Assembly (NCBI RefSeq): GCF_007830125.1
Contig: NZ_VLLG01000005.1
Coordinates: 372,001-436,000, forward strand
Direction: 5' to 3'
From: Chitinophaga japonensis
GTDB lineage: Bacteria > Bacteroidota > Bacteroidia > Chitinophagales > Chitinophagaceae
DNA length: 64,000 nt
The number at the start of each line of letters is the position of its first letter. Position 1 is the stretch's first letter. A program made the position numbers and the translations under genes. Shown piece after piece: positions 18,024 to 26,216 of the stretch. Under the pieces are notes generated by a model. The model was given only the letters and a program-made list of their open reading frames with translations, was not told where the DNA came from and made no database searches.

Positions 18024-18035
18024 TTAGTCAGCTAA
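18024..18035. promoter_or_regulatory. Second SlyA-like palindrome, upstream of the AraC gene
   Basis: TTAGTCAGCTAA lies 3 bp beyond the MarR stop codon, in the region leading into the AraC gene. It differs by one base from the palindrome in the MarR promoter (TTAGCCAGCTAA). Both resemble the published SlyA-family site TTAGCAAGCTAA. Confidence 0.5.
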
Positions 18036-18038
18036 CGA

Positions 18039-18473
18039 TCAGGACAAATTTTTGAGCACCTGCATCATCAGCCGTTTCAGCAGCAGCCTTTCCTCGGTAG
18101 ATAAATTGGCTACTGTTTCCTTTTCCAGCTCCTCCCACATCTTTTCGGTGACGCTTTCCACGGCTTTCTTCCCCTTTTCCGTGAGATATACCCTTACGGA
18201 GCGCTGATCGGCCATGCAGCGGATCTTTTTCAGGAAGCCATTCTTCTCCAGGCGCTCCACGGTCCGTGTTACAGTGACGGCGGATACGCACATGCCGCAG
18301 GTCAGCTCGTTCAGCGTAATTCCCTCCTGCTGGTGGATCTGCTGCAGGAGCAGCTCCTGCCCCGCATGCAGGTCAAGGGTGGCCAGCAGCTCATTCGCCC
18401 GGTTCCGGTGCGCTTTGCAGATCCGCGATAGTAAATAGCTCACCGTTTCATTCACCGGTATCTTATTCATCAC
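18039..18473 (-). CDS. MarR/SlyA-family transcriptional regulator
   Basis: A 144-residue winged-helix regulator. The DNA-binding part is at about residues 45-100: ITLNELTCGMCVSAVTVTRT, VERLEKNGFLKKIRCMADQR, then the wing SVRVYLTEKGKKAVE. Helices at both ends would form the dimer interface. It precedes the AraC regulator and the RND efflux operon on the same strand. It probably represses itself, because a palindrome of SlyA type lies in the spacer of its promoter, and a near copy lies upstream of the AraC gene. The controlled stress signal, probably a phenolic or drug-like ligand, is inferred from the family. Confidence 0.92.
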   Translation of the reverse strand: MMNKIPVNETVSYLLSRICKAHRNRANELLATLDLHAGQELLLQQIHQQEGITLNELTCGMCVSAVTVTRTVERLEKNGFLKKIRCMADQRSVRVYLTEKGKKAVESVTEKMWEELEKETVANLSTEERLLLKRLMMQVLKNLS

Positions 18474-18560
18474 ATTTATCAGTTTTTTTGATTTCGTACT
18501 TGGAACGGCTTGATGGCTGATCTACAACACATTATGCAACCCTGCCCCGTTTTTACGGAG

Positions 18561-18591
18561 TAAAAGTAGAAATAATTAGCCAGCTAAACAA
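18561..18591 (-). promoter_or_regulatory. MarR promoter with operator in its spacer
   Basis: On the minus strand TTG (18591-18589) is followed after exactly 20 nt by TACTTTTA (18568-18561, one base off TAnnTTTG). The 12-bp palindrome TTAGC-CA-GCTAA (18576-18587) fills most of the spacer. A repressor bound there would block polymerase. It matches the SlyA consensus TTAGCAAGCTAA at 11 of 12 positions. Confidence 0.65.
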
Positions 18592-18635
18592 GTGGGTGTG
18601 CAAAAAAAACGGCAGGCCCCGGGGAAGATCAGGAC

Positions 18636-21011
18636 TTATTCCGCCCGCAGGCTTTTTACCGGGTCGGCCAGTGCGGCTTTAACAGATTGGAAGCTTACCG
18701 TGATCAACGTAATGGAGAGCGCCAGTAAGGCGGCTACAATAAATACATCCGGCCCCAGCGCAATGCGGTACTCATACTGCTGCAGCCAGTGCTGTAAAAA
18801 GTACAGGGCCGCAGGCGTGGCCACACAGCAACTGATCAGCACCAGCCAGAGGAAATCTTTGGACAGCAGCACCCATACCTGGGCCACGGAAGCGCCCAGC
18901 ACTTTCCGCACCCCTATTTCCTTGGTGCGCTGCTCTGCCACGAAAGCCGCCAGGCCAAACAGGCCCAGGCAGGATATGAGAATGGCCAGCACGGCCAGGA
19001 TGCCGGACAGGCGCCCCATCAGCAGCTCCTGCCGGAACTTGCCGCTGTACTGCACGTCCGCAAAATCATAGGTGTAGGGAAAAGCGGGGCTGTACCTGCC
19101 AAATATTTTTGAGAGCTTTTCAACAGCGGTATGCGGCTGTACGGCCGGCGACAAACGGTACATCACAAAATTATCAGGTACTGCGCCAGCCACGAACATG
19201 GTGGGATCCGCGCCGGTAAAAGGCGATGCCATCAGGGCATCTTTAACCACGCCGATTACCCGGTATTGGCTTTCATCCCAGGTAATCACCTGGTTGACCG
19301 GATCTTTGAGCCGGAGCCTTTTAACGGCGGCTTCATTGAAGATCACATCCAGGGAATCTGTTTTGTAATTGCCGGTAAAATCCCGCCCGCTTAACAACTG
19401 CATGCCCATGGTGCGGAAATAATCGGCGCGGGTTTTTATAATGCCCATTTCCACGGTCTCATCCGGGTACTTACCGGGCCACTGGTCTATATTGGAATGC
19501 CATTCGATCCAGGTAGCGGGGCTGGAGGCACTGGTAACGGACGTTACCAGCCCGCTTTGCAGCAATTCATCTTTCAGGGCCGTATAATTGTTGTAAAGGT
19601 CCTTGTTTGTATTGGTCACCATCAGCCGGTTGATCGCGTAACCGGCAGGACGGTCCTTTGCATGCTGCACCTGGCGGTACACCACCAGGGTGCAAATGAT
19701 AAGCGCTACCGAGCAGCTAAACTGCACCACCACCAGCACCTTGCGGGAAAAAGCGGCGGAACGGCCGGACTGCGCCGCCCCTTTCAGTGTTTTTACCGGG
19801 TGAAAGGAGGACAGGTAGAAAGCCGGGCGGGCGCCGGCCATGCACCCGATCAGCAGCATGGCTCCCAGCATCAGCCCCCAGAAAACAGTGTTAAAAAAGG
19901 GAATGGCAATAGCACTGCCGGTAAGGCTGTTGAAAGCAGGCAAGGCCAGTTGCACCATGATAATGGCCAGCACAAATGCGATACCCGCAAACAGGAAAGA
20001 TTCTGTAAGGAACTGCAATACCAGGGACCGGCGTTGCGAGCCGATGGCTTTACGGATGCCCACTTCCCTGCCCCGTTTTGCAGAGCGCGCCGTAGTGAGG
20101 TTGATAAAGTTGATACAGGCGATCAGCAGCACCAGCACCCCCACCACGCTGAATATCCGTATATATTCGATAAAACCGCCGGACTCTTCCCCATTCTTGT
20201 AGTTGTTATGCAGGTGCAGCCGGTCAAAGCGCTGCAGGATCACATCGGAGTTTTGTGCGTGCAGGTTGTCCTCGCTTTTCTCAATGCCCTTTATTTTACG
20301 CGCCACCTGTGCATAGCTAACGCCCGCTTTCAGCTTTACGAACTGCTGGAAGCTATTCCAGCTAAAGGAGCCGTTGCGCGCATTCTTTACCCAGTCCCTG
20401 GTCTGCTCGTAATAGCTGAAAGGCACCAGGTACTTAAACTGGAAGGTGGAACCGGCCGGCAGGTCTTTGAGGATGCCGGTCACCTTCAGGTCATGCAGGT
20501 TATCTATCCGGACAATTTTGCCTACCGCATTTTCATTACCGAATAATGCCCGAGCGGCGGTTTGTGTGAGCACAATGGAAAAGGGCTCCCGCAACACGCC
20601 GGCCGCCGTGCCTTCCAGCAGCGGGAAACCGAATATTTTCAGGAAGTCGCCGCCGGCCATGGCGCCGGGCAGGTATAGCTTGCGGTCACCGACCTTTAGC
20701 CCGTGGGGCCCCATCCAGTCCGTTTCCGCCAGGTATTCAATTTCAGGGATCGTGTTCCGCAGCGCATCCGCAAGTTTCAGGGAAGTGGTGCTGAAAGTGA
20801 GGATATCCCCGTTGCTGTTATAGTTCCGCTTTACCTGGTACAGGCGCTCATGATCGGGCAGGAAGCGGTCGTAGGTGCATTCCTGGTATACCCATAAAGC
20901 GATCAGCAGGGCCACTGCCATACCGGTGGCCAGCCCCAGGATATTGATCGCACTGTATATCTTATTATTGACGAGGTTACGCCAGGCAATTTTCAGGTAG
21001 TTGGAGAACAT
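18636..21011 (-). CDS. ABC transporter permease of the MacB/FtsX type
   Basis: A 791-residue membrane protein. It opens MFSNYLKIAWRNLVNNKIYS, the standard start of Bacteroidota MacB-like permeases. Order: TM1, a large periplasmic MacB core domain (about residues 50-270), three FtsX-type membrane segments (about 285-420), a second periplasmic domain, and a final group of three segments (FGLAAFVAEQRTKEIGVRKV). The duplicated layout means one polypeptide carries two permease-like halves. No ATPase gene is adjacent. Such orphan permeases are common in this phylum and may pair with a distant ATPase; a role in antimicrobial peptide export or lipoprotein handling is only a family-level guess. Confidence 0.93.
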   Translation of the reverse strand: MFSNYLKIAWRNLVNNKIYSAINILGLATGMAVALLIALWVYQECTYDRFLPDHERLYQVKRNYNSNGDILTFSTTSLKLADALRNTIPEIEYLAETDWMGPHGLKVGDRKLYLPGAMAGGDFLKIFGFPLLEGTAAGVLREPFSIVLTQTAARALFGNENAVGKIVRIDNLHDLKVTGILKDLPAGSTFQFKYLVPFSYYEQTRDWVKNARNGSFSWNSFQQFVKLKAGVSYAQVARKIKGIEKSEDNLHAQNSDVILQRFDRLHLHNNYKNGEESGGFIEYIRIFSVVGVLVLLIACINFINLTTARSAKRGREVGIRKAIGSQRRSLVLQFLTESFLFAGIAFVLAIIMVQLALPAFNSLTGSAIAIPFFNTVFWGLMLGAMLLIGCMAGARPAFYLSSFHPVKTLKGAAQSGRSAAFSRKVLVVVQFSCSVALIICTLVVYRQVQHAKDRPAGYAINRLMVTNTNKDLYNNYTALKDELLQSGLVTSVTSASSPATWIEWHSNIDQWPGKYPDETVEMGIIKTRADYFRTMGMQLLSGRDFTGNYKTDSLDVIFNEAAVKRLRLKDPVNQVITWDESQYRVIGVVKDALMASPFTGADPTMFVAGAVPDNFVMYRLSPAVQPHTAVEKLSKIFGRYSPAFPYTYDFADVQYSGKFRQELLMGRLSGILAVLAILISCLGLFGLAAFVAEQRTKEIGVRKVLGASVAQVWVLLSKDFLWLVLISCCVATPAALYFLQHWLQQYEYRIALGPDVFIVAALLALSITLITVSFQSVKAALADPVKSLRAE

Positions 21012-21156
21012 GCGCCGTTTTTATGTTTACAGCTCCCGTACCAAGAGGATGCCAGACAAATACAGCATTAATAATCAACCCATTAAACATCCGGCGCCCC
21101 GGCCTACTGTCCGCTTCCGGTCATGGCTGTTCGTTTTTAAAACAACCGGATGCCCG

Positions 21157-23265
21157 TTATTCCACCACCTTGGGTCTTTCCTGTACCACTACCAGGTCTG
21201 CCAGCTTCACATTCATGGGAAGGTTACCGATCTTTACAATGGCCCTTTTGTCGCGGATCTCCAGCAGCTTGCCTACCTGGTTATTGCTCAGGATCTTTAC
21301 CTGGTCGCCCACCCTGGCGTCGCCGCCTACTTCCAGGAACTTTTCCTGCACTTTCTTTTCCTGCCGTTCATTGATCTGTTTTTCGCGCTTGCGGAACAAA
21401 AGGGCTTCCGCCTGCTTCATTACTTTCTGCTTGTCGTCTGTGCGCTTCCATTCCACCAGTATCTGCTTCATTTTGCGCTCCATGTCCTTCAGGTACCGCA
21501 GCTCTTCTTCCCGTATTTTGTTCTGCAGCTTCAGCAGGGACTGCTGCTGGTGCAGGCGCTCCTTGTCAGACAGTATCTCATATTCTTTTTTGAGGCGCTC
21601 GTTCTCTTTGATCAGCTTCTGCAGCTCTTTTTCTTTCTGCTCTATTTTCTGCAGGTCCTGTTCCGCCTTGTTCAGCAGCTTATCCAGCCGGAAATGCCCT
21701 TCATCCACCAGCTTGCGCGCACGGTTGATCAGGTGCTGGTCCAGCCCGATGCGCTGGGCAATGGAAAAAGTGTAGGAGCTGCCCGGCTTGCCCACCATTA
21801 ATTTATACATGGGCAGCAGGTGCTCTTCGTCAAATCCCATAGCCCCGTTGATGATGCCCTTTACCTTGTTGGCCATCACCTTCAGGTTGAGGTAGTGGGT
21901 GGTGACAATGCCATAAGCATGTTTCCTGGCCAGCTCCTCCATGATCACTTCTGCAAAAGCTCCGCCCAGGTTGGGATCGGAACCGCTTCCCAGCTCGTCG
22001 ATGAAGAACAGCGTTTTGCCGTTGGCGTTCTCCATGAAATACTTCATATTCTTGAGGTGGGAACTGTAGGTGCTCAGCTCAAATTCCAGGGACTGCGTAT
22101 CGCCGATGTGTATCATGAGCTGCCGGAAAATACCCAACTGGGAAGAAGGATGCACCGGCACCAGCAAGCCTGCCTGCAGCATCAACTGTATAAGGCCGGC
22201 GGTTTTTAGCGTAACGGTCTTGCCCCCGGCATTAGGCCCGCTGATTACCAGGATGTGGTGCTCCTTGTTGAGGGTAAGGCTGACCGGTATGGTAGGCTTG
22301 TTGTTCTTACGGTTATAGAGCAGCAGCAGCGGGTGGTAGGCTTCTACCAGGTGCAGTTGGGAATGCGGCGTGATCATGGGATAGTTGCCATCCATGTCCA
22401 GCGCCAGCCGCGCTTTGGCGCGTATGAAATCGTACAGCCCCAGGATGTCGTGATAATTGCCCAGCAGGGGCCCGTAGGCGCCCAGGTTTGTGGTAAGGGT
22501 TTTGAGGATGCGGTATACTTCCTTCTGCTCCTCCCGCTCCAGGGCAAACACCTCGTTATTGATCTCGATGGTCTCCTCCGGCTCTATGAACGCGGTTTTG
22601 CGGGTATCGGACTCGCCGTGCAGGATACCTTTCACCATGCGCTTGTGCTCTGCAAAAATAGCTACCACGCGCCGGGTGTTCAGGAAGGCTTCCTCGATGT
22701 CGGCCAGGTAGCCCTGCTTGTTCAGCTTTTGCAGGATACGGTCAAATACACGGCGCAGCTCCGTCCGCTTCCGGAACAACTGCATGCGTATTTTAGCCAG
22801 CTCGGGCGTGGCATTGTCGCGCACCTGCCCGGCCTCGTCCAGCACCTCGTCTATCAGGGCGGTGATCTTTTTCTCGTAGTGGGTATGAGCAATAACGCCG
22901 TGCAGGCCGGCATAGGTTACCCGCCGGTCGCTGTCAAAAAAACGGAAAATGCTGTGCATGCTCTCCGCCAGCCGGCGGAGCTGCATGAACTGGTCCTCTT
23001 TCAGCACGGCCCCCTGTATACTCAGTAAACGCAGCTCTCCTTTGAGGTTGAGCACTGCATCGTTGGGAAAATGTTCTTGCAGTAATACCAGTTGTTTGTA
23101 CTCATGGGCCTGTTGCAAAGCAGTTCTCACATAATCAATATGGGTGTGCAGCCGCAATTCCGCTGCCATCTGCTTGCCCATCTCGGTTTTACAATGCTCC
23201 TCCAGCAAAGACTGTATCTTGTCAAACTCCAGTTGTACTAAGGCCGAATCAGGAAAATATTTCAT
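21157..23265 (-). CDS. mutS2: MutS2-family ATPase lacking the C-terminal Smr domain
   Basis: A 702-residue MutS-related protein without the mismatch-recognition domains of MutS1. The N-terminal core and clamp helices lead to the ATPase: Walker A ISGPNAGGKTVTLK (about residue 345), Walker B LFFIDELGSGSDP (about 425), and the VTTHYLNLKV switch. A long coiled coil (about 530-640, rich in Glu, Lys and Gln) follows, and then a small beta domain (VGDQVKILSNNQVGKLLEI). Typical MutS2 proteins are nearly 780 residues and end in an Smr nuclease domain, which is absent here. It may therefore act in ribosome rescue or recombination control without its own nuclease; this is inference. Confidence 0.9.
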   Translation of the reverse strand: MKYFPDSALVQLEFDKIQSLLEEHCKTEMGKQMAAELRLHTHIDYVRTALQQAHEYKQLVLLQEHFPNDAVLNLKGELRLLSIQGAVLKEDQFMQLRRLAESMHSIFRFFDSDRRVTYAGLHGVIAHTHYEKKITALIDEVLDEAGQVRDNATPELAKIRMQLFRKRTELRRVFDRILQKLNKQGYLADIEEAFLNTRRVVAIFAEHKRMVKGILHGESDTRKTAFIEPEETIEINNEVFALEREEQKEVYRILKTLTTNLGAYGPLLGNYHDILGLYDFIRAKARLALDMDGNYPMITPHSQLHLVEAYHPLLLLYNRKNNKPTIPVSLTLNKEHHILVISGPNAGGKTVTLKTAGLIQLMLQAGLLVPVHPSSQLGIFRQLMIHIGDTQSLEFELSTYSSHLKNMKYFMENANGKTLFFIDELGSGSDPNLGGAFAEVIMEELARKHAYGIVTTHYLNLKVMANKVKGIINGAMGFDEEHLLPMYKLMVGKPGSSYTFSIAQRIGLDQHLINRARKLVDEGHFRLDKLLNKAEQDLQKIEQKEKELQKLIKENERLKKEYEILSDKERLHQQQSLLKLQNKIREEELRYLKDMERKMKQILVEWKRTDDKQKVMKQAEALLFRKREKQINERQEKKVQEKFLEVGGDARVGDQVKILSNNQVGKLLEIRDKRAIVKIGNLPMNVKLADLVVVQERPKVVE

Positions 23266-23491
23266 CTGTTGTTAAAATCATTTCAGCGGTCAGGTGGCGC
23301 CGCACACGCAAGTGCCCGGTTTCACCTGGTTAAACGTAAAAGAATGTTAAAGTTACTTAACTTGTCAATCCAAAGCATGGAAATGATCGAAGTTTGGGGT
23401 GGCGCCCGCTTCAGTATATCATATATTGATATGCTAAAACATTCATTATTAATCTGTTTGAACGCGGCAAACAGAAAAAGTACCTGGTGAT

Positions 23492-24055
23492 ATGGAAGCG
23501 AATAACAACACTACATTTGAAAAGGCCACCTTTGGCGGCGGCTGTTTCTGGTGCACGGAAGCCCAGTTCCAATACCTGGACGGGGTGGTAAAAGTGGCAT
23601 CCGGCTACTCCGGCGGCACGGTGGCCCACCCTACCTACGAGGAGGTATGCACCGGCAGTACCGGCCATGCGGAAGTGATACAGGTAACCTATGATCCTGC
23701 CAAAATAAGCTATGAAGAGCTGCTGGAAGCGTTCTGGCAAAGTCATGATCCCACCCAGTTAAACCGGCAGGGCAACGACGTGGGCACCCAGTACCGCTCC
23801 GTGATCTTCTATCATAGTGAAGACCAGCGCCAAAAAGCAGAACATTATAAACAAAAGCTGCAGGATTCCGGCGTTTTTGATCGGCCGGTCGTGACGGAAA
23901 TATCCCCGCTGGAAAATTTTTACGTGGCGGAGGACTACCACCAGGACTACTACAGCCAGAACGGCTCCCAGCCGTACTGCTACTATGTGATACGCCCCAA
24001 GCTGGAGAAGTTTAAAAAGGTGTTCAGGGAGAAGCTGAAGCATGATGCGCAGTAA
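23492..24055 (+). CDS. msrA: Peptide-methionine (S)-S-oxide reductase
   Basis: Repairs oxidised methionine in proteins, using thioredoxin. The 187-residue sequence has the catalytic motif GGGCFWCTEAQFQ with the active Cys at about residue 17, then VASGYSGG, the GHAEVIQVTYDP block, and the QSHDPTQLNRQGNDVGTQYR substrate-binding segment. DYYSQNGSQPYCYYVIRPK at the C-terminus includes one possible resolving cysteine. No signal peptide, so it is cytoplasmic. It stands alone, divergent from mutS2. Confidence 0.96.
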   Translation: MEANNNTTFEKATFGGGCFWCTEAQFQYLDGVVKVASGYSGGTVAHPTYEEVCTGSTGHAEVIQVTYDPAKISYEELLEAFWQSHDPTQLNRQGNDVGTQYRSVIFYHSEDQRQKAEHYKQKLQDSGVFDRPVVTEISPLENFYVAEDYHQDYYSQNGSQPYCYYVIRPKLEKFKKVFREKLKHDAQ

Positions 24056-24181
24056 ATGCCGGCCATGCTGCTTAATGCTGAACTTCCCGTTAACCGCTGA
24101 TTCACTTTTTAATCCTTCCTGAAAGTTTAACTTGCCGCCTTCTTCAGAAAATTGCTGACCCTGTTTGTCCCGGAAAAAATA

Positions 24182-24213
24182 TTTGGAAACAATTAACCTA
24201 TAGCTTAATTTTG
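24182..24213 (+). promoter_or_regulatory. Strong promoter of the HigBA-like pair
   Basis: TTTG (24182-24185), a 20-nt spacer and TAATTTTG (24206-24213) match the Bacteroidota consensus exactly. Because an alternative in-frame TTG codon at 24211 lies inside the minus-7 box, the gene must start downstream, at ATG 24250. Confidence 0.7.
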
Positions 24214-24249
24214 AAAAGGAAATGTTTTATATACAGGTCGTCGCCTGAT

Positions 24250-24639
24250 ATGAAAAAGCATATCTGCATTGATGTTGAGAATGCAAACGAGATCCTGGCT
24301 TATATTAACCGGGATGAACGGCACAAGAAAAAATTCAATTATATCATTGCACTGATATTGAGCAATAAAAAGATCAGTGAGCTATATGATAAGGAAGACA
24401 TCTCGGACAACTGTAAAGCTGTAACCGCCATGAAGTTCTTTAAAGGGCAGGAAAACGACAGGCTCTATTGCAAGGAACTACGGGGCAGGAACGGTACCTT
24501 TTACATCGTTACAGCGGAATTACTGGAAAAGAAAAAAGATACCAAGGTCAGGAACGGAAAGACCAAAAATATTATTACAAAAGTCGCATCCTACGAATAT
24601 GAAATCATCAGACCTGAAAACACTGAAAGCGAACTTTGA
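24250..24639 (+). CDS. Possible RelE/HigB-like toxin, first gene of a toxin-antitoxin-like pair
   Basis: A 129-residue basic protein that I do not recognise with certainty. It starts MKKHICIDVENANEILAY. The middle, TAMKFFKGQENDRLYCKEL followed by RGRNGTFYIVTAELLEKK, resembles the small beta-sheet core of RelE/HigB toxins, and it ends with KVASYEYEI. Its 3' end overlaps the next gene, an XRE protein, by 41 nt. Toxin first and XRE antitoxin second, tightly overlapped, is the HigBA order. The alternative is an uncharacterised Bacteroidota protein with an HTH partner and no toxicity. Confidence 0.55.
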   Translation: MKKHICIDVENANEILAYINRDERHKKKFNYIIALILSNKKISELYDKEDISDNCKAVTAMKFFKGQENDRLYCKELRGRNGTFYIVTAELLEKKKDTKVRNGKTKNIITKVASYEYEIIRPENTESEL

Positions 24640-24973
24640 CAATGCGCTGGCCTTTTCTTCCGAAGAAGAAGCCATGCAGCACCAGGCCCATATGCTGGCA
24701 TTCTGCTTCCTGAGCGAAGTAGAGAGATACCAGCAAATGCAGGGCCTGAACAGAAAAATGCTGGCAGAAAAGATCAACACCTCCGCCAGCTACATTACCC
24801 AACTATTCAGAGGGGATAAATTACCGAACCTGGAAATCCTCGCTAAAATGCAAAAAGCCCTGAACATCCAGTTCCAGGTTACTGCCCGGCCGGTAAAACA
24901 GGACCCGCCCCCTTCCCGCCCGCGCTCCGCCAAAAAAGCCGCCTCATCCTTCCCCGCTAAAAATCGTGCATAA
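24599..24973 (+). CDS. XRE-family HTH protein, candidate antitoxin
   Basis: A 124-residue protein with a helix-turn-helix at about residues 50-100: MLAEKINTSASYITQLFRGD, then KLPNLEILAKMQKALNIQF. The N-terminal 45 residues are helical and acidic. The C-terminus is a basic, proline- and lysine-rich tail (about residues 100-124) that looks unstructured. It overlaps the upstream basic protein by 41 nt, implying translational coupling. In HigBA-type systems the XRE antitoxin represses its own promoter. No clear palindrome is visible around 24206-24249, so autoregulation is unproven. Confidence 0.75.
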   Translation: MKSSDLKTLKANFDNALAFSSEEEAMQHQAHMLAFCFLSEVERYQQMQGLNRKMLAEKINTSASYITQLFRGDKLPNLEILAKMQKALNIQFQVTARPVKQDPPPSRPRSAKKAASSFPAKNRA

Positions 24974-25040
24974 AAGCCAGAAAATCCCTAACTTATAGGC
25001 CGAAAACCAGCTATTCCGCGTTAAAAAAACTGATATCATT

Positions 25041-25337
25041 ATGCTTGAGCAGTCAACAACAACTGAAAGCATCAACAGCGCTATTGAAGAAAAAACTATC
25101 GAGATCTGTCTGCACAAAGGCATGTTACAGGGCATTAAATACTACTGGCACCAGAAACATCAGCAAACCGGTATCAAGTACTCCCTGCGCCTTGCAAAAG
25201 CCAATGTAGAAGCATTATTGACCGCCCGCGGGTTGATCAATGCCGTAAAAAAGCCAAAGACACAGGGCTGGGTTATTATCGCCATTATCCTGCTGAGTAT
25301 TGCCGTAGCTATTTATTTTTATTTCAGGACGCATTAA
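25041..25337 (+). CDS. Small protein with a C-terminal membrane anchor, unknown function
   Basis: A 98-residue protein I do not recognise. The first 70 residues are soluble and partly helical (IEICLHKGMLQGIKYYWHQK). One membrane segment, VIIAIILLSIAVAIYFYF, lies at about residues 77-95, with only RTH after it, so it looks tail-anchored. It follows the HTH gene by 67 nt on the same strand and could be part of that unit. Its stop codon overlaps that of the convergent dioxygenase gene by 3 shared bases. Confidence 0.7.
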   Translation: MLEQSTTTESINSAIEEKTIEICLHKGMLQGIKYYWHQKHQQTGIKYSLRLAKANVEALLTARGLINAVKKPKTQGWVIIAIILLSIAVAIYFYFRTH

Positions 25338-26167
25338 CCGATCCTGACGGAGGTCATGGTCAATGACCCCAAAACCACCTTATCATTGAAGAACACAGGT
25401 GATTCGCCCTTTTCCTGCAATGCCAGCGCATACAGCAGGGGATAGTAATGGTCCGGCGTGGGAATGGCCAGCCGGGCGGCGCTGCCCAGCTTTTCATAGT
25501 CGATCAGCGCCCGGTGATTGCCATCCCTGATATGCTGTTTGAACAGCTCGTTCATTTCGGCAGACCAGTCATAGGCAAACTCCGGGGTATCCATTTTGTC
25601 CCAGGCCACCATGCCCAGGTTGTGCACCATGTTGCCGCTGCCCAGGATCAGCACCCCTTTCCGGCGCAGGGCGGACAGCTCCCTGGCCAGCTCATAGTGG
25701 TATTGTGGCGATTGATGATAGTCAATGCTCAGTTGCAGTACCGGTATGGCGGCATCGGGGTACATGTGGCGCACCACCGTCCAGGCCCCGTGATCCAGGC
25801 CCCAGTCATGGTCCAGGCCTACGGTTGTTTTACGGACCAGTTGCTGCGTGGCTTTTGCCAGTTCCGGGTGGCCGGGCGCGGGGTATTGCACCTGGTGCAA
25901 CTCCGGGGGGAAGCCGCCAAAATCATGTATGGTCCTGGGATGCTCCATGGCAGTAATATGCGTGCCCCTGGTAAGCCAGTGGGCCGATACTACCAGCACG
26001 GCGGCCGGTGCTGGTATCTCCCGGCCCATCTGCGCCCAGTTCCGGCTGAACGTGTTGTCCTCAATACCATTCATCGGGGAGCCATGACCGATAAACAATA
26101 CCGGCATTTTCCCTTCCCGTTCGTCCAGCCCGTCTGTAAAGCGCCGGAATGATCCTCGTGTTATCAT
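25334..26167 (-). CDS. Class III extradiol dioxygenase, 4,5-DOPA dioxygenase-like (LigB/YgiD family)
   Basis: Probable ring-cleaving or related enzyme of about 277 residues. PVLFIGHGSPMNGIEDNTF opens the catalytic domain, with the metal-binding His in GHGSP. Other blocks are VVSAHWLTRGTHITAM, LDHGAWTVVRHMYPDAAIPV and ILGSGNMVHNLGMVAWD. I chose ATG 26167 because GGGAGGAG lies just upstream, a rare clear Shine-Dalgarno sequence here; in-frame ATGs at 26209 and 26227 are possible but longer than the family needs. The natural substrate is unknown. Divergent from the saccharopine-dehydrogenase-like gene with 49 nt between start codons. Confidence 0.9.
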   Translation of the reverse strand: MITRGSFRRFTDGLDEREGKMPVLFIGHGSPMNGIEDNTFSRNWAQMGREIPAPAAVLVVSAHWLTRGTHITAMEHPRTIHDFGGFPPELHQVQYPAPGHPELAKATQQLVRKTTVGLDHDWGLDHGAWTVVRHMYPDAAIPVLQLSIDYHQSPQYHYELARELSALRRKGVLILGSGNMVHNLGMVAWDKMDTPEFAYDWSAEMNELFKQHIRDGNHRALIDYEKLGSAARLAIPTPDHYYPLLYALALQEKGESPVFFNDKVVLGSLTMTSVRIG

Positions 26168-26216
26168 AGCAGTATCTCCTCCCGCAATTTTAAATATTCT
26201 TTTGTACATTTCCGTC

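Noticed and set aside
23269..23490. 73-residue plus-strand ORF before msrA
   Set aside because: It ends next to the msrA start and has no recognisable domain or promoter; composition is unlike neighbouring genes.
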